Part shown: one piece after another, positions 1 to 5,813 of the stretch | Position numbering within the stretch: position 1 is the stretch's first letter | Layout of the letters: every line of letters starts with the position of its first letter | Assembly: GCA_018882485.1 (NCBI GenBank) | Contig: VERU01000156.1 | Coordinates: forward strand, 1 to 6,415 | DNA: 6,415 nt | Source: Rhodoferax sp. | GTDB taxonomy: Bacteria; Pseudomonadota; Gammaproteobacteria; Burkholderiales; Burkholderiaceae_C | Direction of reading: 5' to 3' | Position numbers and translations under genes: made by a program | The notes under the pieces: model-generated | The model's input: the letters and a program-made list of their open reading frames with translations, nothing else | Told to the model about the DNA's origin: nothing | Databases searched by the model: none

Positions 1-320
1 GCGGCCGAAGGCTGGAACCCGGGCCTGCACGACGCCGAAGCCTTTCACGCGGCGGCCCCGGAGGGTTTCCTGCTGGGCGAACTCCGGGGGGAGCCCGTGG
101 GCATGGTGTCGGCGGTACGGTACGGCGCCGATTTCGGATTCATCGGGGTGTACCTGATGCGGCCGGGCTGGCGCTGTCGCGGTCTGGGCCTGGCGCAACA
201 TCCGCTAACAGGGGACGATCCGGCCGAAGGGCGTGGCGCCAGAGCGTCTGCTGCGGCCGGGCGAACGGACCGCCGCCGATGGAACGGCTGTACGGCGTCG
301 CCAGCTTCGAGCTGGGCTGA
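1..320 (+). pseudogene. GNAT-family N-acetyltransferase remnant, 5' end outside window, internally deleted and frame-disrupted
   Basis: Frame 1 reads from base 1 without a start. It gives a typical GNAT core: GFLLGELRGEPVGMVSAVRY, then FGFIGVYLMRPGWR, then the acetyl-CoA-loop-like stretch RCRGLGLA ending near base 195. The frame then turns into Arg/Ala/Ser-rich nonsense running on to 489. Family-like pieces continue in other frames: WAWRNIR in frame 2 (185-205, then TAA at 206-208) resembles the end of the GNAT domain. MERLYGVASFELG in frame 3 (279-317, stop TGA 318-320) resembles the conserved C-terminus of GNATs that carry a second acetyltransferase-like domain. As I recall, such proteins are about 280-290 residues long, so most of the second half is missing, squeezed into roughly 80 bases. 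Intact members would transfer acetyl from acetyl-CoA to an amine; this copy should be inactive. A local assembly error is the alternative. It ends 8 bases before the convergent small gene. The comparison to the family is from memory. Confidence 0.72.
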
Positions 321-328
321 GACGCCGG

Positions 329-487
329 TCAGCCCTTCGCAGAAGAGTCGTCGGCCATCCCGGACTCGGCTCGGGCACGGGCCTCACGGGCCTGCCGCGC
401 CAGGCGGTCGCGCCGAAGGTCGTGGAACTGCCAGGCCGCAAACACGAAAACCAGCAGGAAGACGCCCAGTTCGATCCAGATGCCCAT
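329..487 (-). CDS. Small single-pass membrane protein, 52 residues, function unknown
   Basis: The reading frame starts with ATG at 487 and stops with TGA at 329. It begins MGIWIELGVFLLVFVFAAWQ: one hydrophobic segment at about residues 4-19, started by a short polar N-terminus. A basic stretch rich in Arg and Ala follows (residues 24-41, helical and possibly coiled-coil), then a short acidic/serine tail ending DDSSAKG. The positive charges after the segment predict an N-out, C-in (cytoplasmic tail) topology. No catalytic motif is visible. It lies 30 bases downstream of the oxidoreductase on the same strand, so the two are probably co-transcribed, and it converges on the acetyltransferase remnant. 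I see no clear ribosome binding site in front of the ATG, which weakens the call. The hydrophobic-then-basic layout is what real small membrane proteins of high-GC proteobacteria look like and is not expected from random antisense. I do not recognise a named family. Confidence 0.68.
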   Translation of the reverse strand: MGIWIELGVFLLVFVFAAWQFHDLRRDRLARQAREARARAESGMADDSSAKG

Positions 488-517
488 GATGCGAGGGGGT
501 TCTGCGGGTGTCTCGCT

Positions 518-1603
518 TCAGGACATCGTCGGCTCGACGGCTTCGATGCGCCCGGTGCGGGCGCTGCGGGCCAGGGCCTCCAGCGTGGCCGCAATGTCGA
601 GGCTGGCCTGCGCGGCACGGGCGATGGCGCCGCGATCCCCCGCAGCCACCACCCGGGCGAAGGCCTCGGCAGCAAACCGGAAGCCGCTGCCCGTGGCCGA
701 CGCGATCTCCTCGAACGGCCGGCTGTTGGCTGTGCCCCGCCGCAGCCGCAGCTGGCTGGGCAGATAACCCCAGGGGTTGTCACCGACCGCCATGGCGGTG
801 TGGTTGAGGTACTCGGTCTCCAGCGTGCCGGCGGTGCCGACGATGGTGGCGCGGCGGTGGTTGGCCGCGTCCATGGCGCAGCTGAGCTGGGCGCGCCGGC
901 CGTCGGCGTAGTACAGGGTGCCAGTGGTCGAGAGGTCGACGCCGCCAGGCGTCCAGGTGGCGTCGGCCAGAACCCGCACGGGCGCCTCGCCCATCACCAG
1001 CCGGATCAGGCTCAACGGGTAGCTGCCGGCGTCCAGCAGCGCGCCGCCGCCGAGTTCCGGCTGGAGCCGGATGTTGTCCGGTGCAGGCGGCAGGGTGAAG
1101 CCGAAACTGGCCTGCACGCTGCGGACCTCGCCGATGGCGCCACCGTGCAGACAGGCCAGCAGGTTGCGGGTCTGCGGCTGGAAGTAGTAGGGATAGGCCT
1201 CCAGCAGCACGACGCCATGGCGTTCGGCGGCCGCAAACATGGCCCGCGCCTCGGCCAGGTTGAGCGCCAGCGGTTTCTCGCACAGGATGTGCTTGCCCGC
1301 GGCGGCGGCACGCATGGCCCATTCGGCATGCAGGCTGTTGGGCAGGGGCAGGTAGATGGCATCGACGGCGGCATCCGCCAGCAGCGCCTCGTAGCTGGCA
1401 TGGTGCCTTTGCACGCCCAGGTCGCGAGCGAAGGCCTCGGCGGTGGCCAGCGAGCGACTGGCTACGGCGTCGATGCGGGCCCAGGGACTGCCCGCCACGT
1501 CGCGGGCGAACTGGCGCGCGATCTTGGCACAGCCCAGGATGCCGAGGCGCAGCGGACGGCGGGCGGGGCGAGCGAGGGAGGAGGAAGGGGATGGGTGCGA
1601 CAT
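518..1603 (-). CDS. Gfo/Idh/MocA-family NAD(P)-dependent oxidoreductase (dihydrodiol dehydrogenase-like)
   Basis: This complete 361-residue protein matches the usual 330-380 of the family. An N-terminal Rossmann fold begins at residues 18-30 (LRLGILGCAKIAR, a G-x-x-G-x-A version of the dinucleotide loop). The substrate-side loop LPNSLHAEW follows (N89, H92), then the hallmark CEKP (E109-K110-P111). The C-terminal alpha/beta domain contains GGGALLDAGSYP with D191 and Y195. The K110/D191/Y195 arrangement matches, from memory, the catalytic Lys/Asp/Tyr of mammalian dihydrodiol dehydrogenase, so oxidation or reduction of a sugar-like or cyclic polyol is likely; the substrate cannot be read from sequence. 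No signal peptide is seen, so it is cytosolic. I chose the ATG at 1603, which leaves 17 residues before the fold. An in-frame ATG at 1651 or GTG at 1624 is possible, and none has a good ribosome binding site. It is transcribed divergently from the amine-degradation operon, with no obvious functional link. Confidence 0.9.
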   Translation of the reverse strand: MSHPSPSSSLARPARRPLRLGILGCAKIARQFARDVAGSPWARIDAVASRSLATAEAFARDLGVQRHHASYEALLADAAVDAIYLPLPNSLHAEWAMRAAAAGKHILCEKPLALNLAEARAMFAAAERHGVVLLEAYPYYFQPQTRNLLACLHGGAIGEVRSVQASFGFTLPPAPDNIRLQPELGGGALLDAGSYPLSLIRLVMGEAPVRVLADATWTPGGVDLSTTGTLYYADGRRAQLSCAMDAANHRRATIVGTAGTLETEYLNHTAMAVGDNPWGYLPSQLRLRRGTANSRPFEEIASATGSGFRFAAEAFARVVAAGDRGAIARAAQASLDIAATLEALARSARTGRIEAVEPTMS

Positions 1604-1648
1604 GGAGGGCGATTCTGCACCCACTCGCTGAGGTACCCCGCAGATTAC

Positions 1649-1665
1649 CATGAAAAAAAATCATG
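1649..1665. repeat. Perfect inverted repeat CATGA-N7-TCATG, candidate operator
   Basis: Arms of five bases at 1649-1653 and 1661-1665 are perfect reverse complements around a seven-base all-A spacer. The 12-base centre-to-centre spacing of the arms and its place in the divergent A/T-rich region suit binding of a dimeric regulator. It lies about 46 bases upstream of the oxidoreductase start and about 88 bases upstream of the methyltransferase start. Five-base arms can occur by chance, so this is only a candidate. Confidence 0.35.
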
Positions 1666-1738
1666 ACGACCTGCTAAAAATATGGCTTTTTTTTGGGGTC
1701 GGAAACCGGGATACTGGGCCGTTGAACTGCAAACTGTC

Positions 1739-1743
1739 GGGAG
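1739..1743 (+). promoter_or_regulatory. Ribosome binding site GGGAG for the MttB-family gene
   Basis: GGGAG ends nine bases before the ATG at 1753, a workable Shine-Dalgarno distance. It supports this start over later in-frame ATG codons, and it means that the Arg/Ala/Pro-rich N-terminal extension is probably translated. Confidence 0.6.
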
Positions 1744-1752
1744 CCCAGCACC

Positions 1753-3312
1753 ATGAGCGACGCATCCACTGCCCCTGCCTCCCCGGCCCGACGGCGCGCC
1801 GGCCGTGGCAGTGGCACCCCGCGCGCGGCGCCCGCCACCTCCCGCTACCGCAGGCTGCAGCACCGATTCCCGCCCACGCCCGTGGTATCCGAGGACGAGC
1901 TCGAAGCCATCCATGACGCCTCGCTGACCATCCTCGAAGAAATGGGCATGGATTTCATGCACGCCGGTGCCCGCGAGATCCTGCGCAAGGCTGGCGCCGA
2001 TGTGAAGCCTGGCAGCGAACGGGTGCGGTTCGATCGGGGGCTGATTCTGGAGGCCATCAAGACCTGTCCCTCCGAGTTCACGCTGCATGCGCGCAACCCC
2101 GAGCGCAACATCCGGATCGGGGGCAAGAATCTGGCCTTTGCTCAGGTGGCCAGCCCGCCCAACTGCTCGGACATGGTCGGCGGTCGACGCGCGGGCAACC
2201 AGGCCGACTTCCGCAACATGGTCAAGCTGGCCCAGCGCTACGACATCGTGCACTGCACCGGGGGTTACCCGGTCGAACCGGTGGACCTGCACGCATCGGT
2301 GCGGCATCTGGACTGTCTCAGCGACATCGCCAAACTCACCGACAAGCCCTTTCACGCCTATTCGCTCGGCAAGGAGCGCAACCAGGACAGTCTGGAAATC
2401 GTCCGCATCGCGCGCGGCATCAGCGCCGAGCAGCTCGAGCGTGAACCCTCGCTGTTCTCCATCATCAACAGCTCGTCACCGCTGCGGCTGGACACACCGA
2501 TGCTGCAGGGCATCATCGAGATGTCGTCTCGTAACCAGATCATCATGCTCACGCCATTCACCCTGGCTGGTGCGATGGCGCCTGTGACCATCGCCGGCGC
2601 ACTGGCCCAGCAGAATGCAGAGGCACTGGCAGGCATCGCCTTCACCCAGCTGGTGCGCCCGGGCGCACCCGTGGTCTATGGTGGCTTCACCTCCAACGTG
2701 GACATGAAGACCGGCGCGCCGGCCTTCGGCACACCGGAATACATGAAGGCCGTCCTGGCCGGCGGGCAGCTGTGCCGAAAGTACGGCATCCCCTACCGCA
2801 CCTCCAATGTCTGCGCGGCCAACACGGTGGACGCCCAGGCCGCCTACGAATCGGTGTTCTCCCTGTGGGCCCTGACCCAGGCGGGCGGCAACTTCATCAT
2901 GCATGCCGCAGGCTGGATGGAAGGGGGGCTGACCTGCTCCTTCGAGAAGTTCATCCTGGATTGCGACCTGCTGCAGATGGTGGCCGAGTTCCTCACGCCA
3001 CTGGACGTCAGCCCGGCCGGCCTGGGGCTGGACGCGGTGCGCGAGGTGGGCCCGGGGGGGCATTACTTCGGCACGGCCCATACGCTGGAGCGCTTCGAGA
3101 CCGCTTTCTATTCACCCATCCTCTCCGACTGGCGCAACTTCGAAACCTGGCAGGAGGCCGGCAGCCCGACGGCCTTCCAGAAGGCCCACACCATCTGGCA
3201 GCGCGAGCTGGCCGCCTATGAGCGACCGGCCATGGAGGCGGCGATCGAGGAAGAGCTGGATGCCTTCGTGGAGCGGCGCAAGCGCGAAGGCGGCTCACCC
3301 ACCGATTTCTGA
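1753..3312 (+). CDS. Trimethylamine methyltransferase (MttB) family protein, non-pyrrolysine type
   Basis: This 519-residue protein is of normal length for the MttB family. After an Arg/Ala/Pro-rich, probably disordered start (about residues 1-35), the family fold begins with the helix at IHDASL (53-58) and EEMG (62-65). It runs as a TIM-barrel-type protein through DAQAAYES (360-367), NFIMHAAGW (380-388) and EKFILD (398-403). Archaeal MttB carries pyrrolysine encoded by an in-frame TAG. Here the frame is open to a single TGA, so this belongs to the larger group without pyrrolysine, whose characterised members (such as MtgB) demethylate glycine betaine and related quaternary amines, giving the methyl group to a corrinoid protein. 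The substrate here is unknown; glycine betaine or another betaine is the best inference from the demethylating flavoenzymes encoded downstream. No signal peptide is seen, so it is cytosolic. The partner corrinoid protein and its reactivating enzyme are not in this window. It is the first gene of the right-hand operon. Confidence 0.9.
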   Translation: MSDASTAPASPARRRAGRGSGTPRAAPATSRYRRLQHRFPPTPVVSEDELEAIHDASLTILEEMGMDFMHAGAREILRKAGADVKPGSERVRFDRGLILEAIKTCPSEFTLHARNPERNIRIGGKNLAFAQVASPPNCSDMVGGRRAGNQADFRNMVKLAQRYDIVHCTGGYPVEPVDLHASVRHLDCLSDIAKLTDKPFHAYSLGKERNQDSLEIVRIARGISAEQLEREPSLFSIINSSSPLRLDTPMLQGIIEMSSRNQIIMLTPFTLAGAMAPVTIAGALAQQNAEALAGIAFTQLVRPGAPVVYGGFTSNVDMKTGAPAFGTPEYMKAVLAGGQLCRKYGIPYRTSNVCAANTVDAQAAYESVFSLWALTQAGGNFIMHAAGWMEGGLTCSFEKFILDCDLLQMVAEFLTPLDVSPAGLGLDAVREVGPGGHYFGTAHTLERFETAFYSPILSDWRNFETWQEAGSPTAFQKAHTIWQRELAAYERPAMEAAIEEELDAFVERRKREGGSPTDF

Positions 3313-3340
3313 AATCCGATCTGTTAAATTGCCAACCCGC

Positions 3341-3356
3341 TCCGGCATCCACCGGA
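3341..3356 (+). other. Short hairpin between the methyltransferase and dehydrogenase genes
   Basis: TCCGG (3341-3345) and CCGGA (3352-3356) pair around a six-base loop in the 69-base gap between the two genes. No T run follows, so this is not a standard terminator. It could be an RNA-processing or stabilising element that tunes expression of the two genes, or chance. Confidence 0.3.
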
Positions 3357-3369
3357 CCCTGACCACAAG

Positions 3370-3374
3370 AAGGA
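3370..3374 (+). promoter_or_regulatory. Ribosome binding site AAGGA that fixes the GTG start
   Basis: AAGGA within the purine-rich stretch 3368-3377 ends seven bases before the GTG at 3382. It supports GTG as the start. The FAD-binding strand begins only a few residues later, so a later start would destroy the fold. Confidence 0.75.
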
Positions 3375-3381
3375 AAGCAGT

Positions 3382-5811
3382 GTGAAGACAAGCGCTCAAG
3401 TCGTGATCATCGGTGGCGGCGTGGTGGGGTGCTCGGTGCTCTACCACCTGACCAAGAAGGGGTGGAAGGATGTGATGCTGCTGGAGCGGGACCAGCTGAC
3501 CTCCGGCTCCACCTGGCACGCGGCGGGCGGCTTCCATACGCTCAACGGCGATCCCAATGTGGCCATGCTGCAGAGCTACACGGTCGGCCTGTACAAGGAG
3601 CTCGAGGCCATCTCGGGTCAGTCCTGCGGGCTGCACCTGTCGGCCGGCATCATGCTGGCCGATACGCCCGAACGCCTGGAGTTCCTCAAGACCACGGTGG
3701 CAAAGGGCCGCTACCTGGGCATGGCCACGGAAATCATCTCGGTGCAGGAAGCGACGAAGTACTTCCCCTTCATCGAGGACCAGCACTTCATCGGCGCCCT
3801 GCTCGATCCCAACGAAGGTCATCTGGACCCATCGGGCACCACCTATGCCTACGCCAAGGCGGCGCGCATCGGAGGGGCCAGCATCGAGGTCCAGACCAAG
3901 GTGGAGGCCGTGGAGCAGAAGCCCGACGGCACCTGGCGCGTCATCACCAACAAGGGTGTGGTCGAGTGCGAGCACGTGGTCAACGCAGGCGGTCTGTGGG
4001 CCCGTGAGGTCGGGCGCATGGTGGGCATCGAGCTGCCGGTTCTGGCCATGGAACACATGTACCTGGTGAGCGATGAAATCCCCGAAATCGGCGAATACAA
4101 CCGCAGCACAGGCAAGGACATCGCCCACGTGATCGATTTCGGGGCCGAGTGCTACCTGCGCCAGGAGGGCAAGGGCATCGTGCTCGGCGCCTACGAGAAA
4201 GCCTGCGTGCCCTGGTCACCCCGAACCACGCCCTGGGACTTCGGTCAGGAATTGCTGCAACCCGACCTGGACCGGATCGCACCGTCGCTGGAGGTGGCGT
4301 TCAGGCATTTCCCGCGTCTCGAACATGCCGGTATCAAGCGGGTGATCAACGGTCCCTTCACCTTCGCGCCCGATGGCAACCCGCTGGTCGGACCGGTGCC
4401 GGGCCGAACGAATTTCTGGTCGGCCTGCGGCGTGATGGCCGGTTTCAGCCAGGGCGGGGGCGTGGGGCTGGCGCTGTCGAACTGGATGGTGGACGGCGAC
4501 CCCGGTTTCGATATCTGGGGCATGGACGTGTCGCGCTACGGCGACTGGGCCACCCGCACGTACACCAACGCCAAGGTGCGCGAAAACTATTCCCGCCGCT
4601 TCAGCATCCGGTTCCCCAACGAGGAGTTGCCAGCAGGCCGGCCGCTGCAGACCACGCCGCTCTACGACCTGTTCCTGGCACAAGGGGCCGTGATGGGCGA
4701 TTCCTGGGGCATGGAGACGCCGTTGTGGTTCGCGCCTGCGGGCGAAGCAGCCCAAGATCTGGTGTCCTTCCACCGCTCCAATGACTTTGCAGCCATCGGG
4801 GCCGAATGCCGCGCGGTGCGGGAGGCCGTCGGCGTGACCGAGATCGCCAATTTCGCCAAGTACGAAATCACCGGGTCGGGAGCCGAGGCCTGGTTGCTGG
4901 AGGTGATGACCAACACCATGCCGGCGATCGGCCGCATTGTGCTCACGCCCATGCTCAACCACCAGGGCAAGCTGATCGGCGACTTCACGGTGGCCAAGGT
5001 GGCGGAAGGGCACTTCCTGATGTGGGGTTCGAGCCAGGCGCAGGTCTACCACATGCGCTGGTTCCAGCGCACGCTGCCGCGGGACGGATCGGTGCACATC
5101 GAGGCCCTGGGCATGAAGATGATCGGCCTGTCCATCGCCGGTCCCCGATCGCGCGAGCTGTTGCAGCGCCTGACCGATGACGATGTGTCGAACGCTGCCT
5201 TCCGCTTCATGGATCACCGGGCCATGGAGGTCGCGACGGTGCCCGCCAGGGTGAATCGGGTCACCTACACGGGTGACCTGGGTTACGAAATCTGGGTAGC
5301 TCCGGAATACCAGCGCAGGCTCTACGAGTCCATCCGCACCGCCGGCGCCGACCTGGGGCTGAAGAACTTCGGCATGCGTGCGCTGCTGTGCCTGCGCCTG
5401 GAGAAAAACTTCGGCACCTGGTACCGGGAATTCCGACCGATCTACGGCCCCTTCGAGGCGGGTCTGGATCGTTTCGTCAAGCTCGACAAGCCCGATTTCA
5501 TCGGCAAGGCGGCGGCGCAGAAGGAGCAGGCCGAGGGACCGAAGCGTCGCCGGGTGTTCATGGTGGTGGACGCCCTGGACGCCGACGTCATGGGTGACGA
5601 GCCCATCTGGGTCGATGGCAAGGTGGTCGGCTGGGTGACCTCGGGCGGGTTCGGGCATTTCGTCAACCAGTCGCTGGCGCAGGGCTACATCCCGGCCGAT
5701 CTGGTGCGGGACGATCTGAGGCTGGAAATCGAGATCCTGGGAGAGCGCAGGCCGGCTCGCCTGCAGATGGATCCGCCCTTCGATCCCCAAGCCCTGCGCA
5801 TGAGGATGTGA
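3382..5811 (+). CDS. Dimethylglycine/sarcosine dehydrogenase-like flavoprotein fused to a GcvT folate domain
   Basis: This 809-residue protein follows the full layout of dimethylglycine dehydrogenase. The N-terminal FAD domain (about 6-370) opens with VVIIGGGVVG (7-16). It has GSTWHAAGG with His46, the residue that by family knowledge carries covalently bound FAD, then NAGG (201-204), YLRQE (258-262) and NGPFTFAPDGNPLVGP (323-338). A linker domain (about 371-423) precedes the GcvT-like tetrahydrofolate domain (about 424-710; Asp534 in LIGDFTV, RLEK at 672-675) and its C-terminal barrel (about 720-800). Such enzymes oxidise an N-methyl group and pass the formaldehyde-level carbon to tetrahydrofolate as 5,10-methylene-tetrahydrofolate. 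Electrons go to a flavoprotein acceptor in dehydrogenases or to oxygen in oxidases. It has no signal or transit peptide. Lying between an MttB homologue and a SoxB-like gene, it most likely acts on dimethylglycine or a similar tertiary amine; sarcosine is the main alternative. The start is GTG; the stop lies two bases before the next gene. Confidence 0.9.
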   Translation: MKTSAQVVIIGGGVVGCSVLYHLTKKGWKDVMLLERDQLTSGSTWHAAGGFHTLNGDPNVAMLQSYTVGLYKELEAISGQSCGLHLSAGIMLADTPERLEFLKTTVAKGRYLGMATEIISVQEATKYFPFIEDQHFIGALLDPNEGHLDPSGTTYAYAKAARIGGASIEVQTKVEAVEQKPDGTWRVITNKGVVECEHVVNAGGLWAREVGRMVGIELPVLAMEHMYLVSDEIPEIGEYNRSTGKDIAHVIDFGAECYLRQEGKGIVLGAYEKACVPWSPRTTPWDFGQELLQPDLDRIAPSLEVAFRHFPRLEHAGIKRVINGPFTFAPDGNPLVGPVPGRTNFWSACGVMAGFSQGGGVGLALSNWMVDGDPGFDIWGMDVSRYGDWATRTYTNAKVRENYSRRFSIRFPNEELPAGRPLQTTPLYDLFLAQGAVMGDSWGMETPLWFAPAGEAAQDLVSFHRSNDFAAIGAECRAVREAVGVTEIANFAKYEITGSGAEAWLLEVMTNTMPAIGRIVLTPMLNHQGKLIGDFTVAKVAEGHFLMWGSSQAQVYHMRWFQRTLPRDGSVHIEALGMKMIGLSIAGPRSRELLQRLTDDDVSNAAFRFMDHRAMEVATVPARVNRVTYTGDLGYEIWVAPEYQRRLYESIRTAGADLGLKNFGMRALLCLRLEKNFGTWYREFRPIYGPFEAGLDRFVKLDKPDFIGKAAAQKEQAEGPKRRRVFMVVDALDADVMGDEPIWVDGKVVGWVTSGGFGHFVNQSLAQGYIPADLVRDDLRLEIEILGERRPARLQMDPPFDPQALRMRM
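5802..5806 (+). promoter_or_regulatory. Ribosome binding site GAGGA for the SoxB-like gene, inside the preceding gene
   Basis: GAGGA overlaps the last codons of the dehydrogenase gene and ends seven bases before the ATG at 5814. With only two bases between stop and start, translation of the two genes is probably coupled. Confidence 0.75.
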
Positions 5812-5813
5812 CC

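Larger units (their letters stand above)
1604..1752. promoter_or_regulatory. Divergent intergenic region with A/T-rich island
   Basis: These 149 bases separate the oxidoreductase start from the methyltransferase start, so both promoters should lie here. The stretch 1641-1695 is strikingly A/T-rich against a very G/C-rich background, with A8 at 1653-1660, A5 at 1676-1680 and T8 at 1687-1694. A very weak rightward promoter-like pair is TTTTTT (1687-1692) and GATACT (1710-1715), 17 bases apart; GATACT matches four of six -10 positions. Closer to the operon, AACTG occurs twice in the same direction (1725-1729 and 1732-1736), seven bases apart. I cannot name a regulator. The role as promoter region is inferred from gene layout and base composition. 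Confidence 0.6.

Noticed and set aside
97..489. A 130-residue + strand frame starting inside the acetyltransferase
   Set aside because: Only its first part is GNAT-like. After about base 195 it is Arg/Ala/Ser-rich nonsense and runs across the convergent small membrane protein gene.
233..1666. A 477-residue + strand frame
   Set aside because: It lies opposite the clear oxidoreductase gene, is rich in Gly/Ala/Arg and shows no domain motif. It is an antisense shadow caused by high third-position GC.
1654..1694. A8 and T8 tracts pairing as an intrinsic terminator stem
   Set aside because: The stem would be all A-T with a 26-base loop and no G/C core, so it would not act as a standard terminator. 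It also lies between divergent starts, where no terminator is needed.
1650..1916. Possible leader peptide starting MKKNHDDLLKIWLFFG ahead of the methyltransferase
   Set aside because: It has no ribosome binding site, is out of frame with the methyltransferase and overlaps its start by over 160 bases. The first residues are only a product of the A/T-rich island.
1753..3312. Pyrrolysine-containing MttB
   Set aside because: There is no in-frame TAG. The frame is uninterrupted from ATG to TGA.
3324..3329. TTAAAT as a -10 box for an internal promoter of the dehydrogenase gene
   Set aside because: No -35-like hexamer stands 16-18 bases upstream, and the short gap is better explained as part of one transcript.
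4216..5790. A 524-residue - strand frame opposite the dehydrogenase
   Set aside because: It lies wholly antisense to the FAD/GcvT protein, has no recognisable motif and a His/Arg/Gly-rich composition. Same explanation for the - strand frames at 1645-2355, 2476-3081 and 3295-4128.
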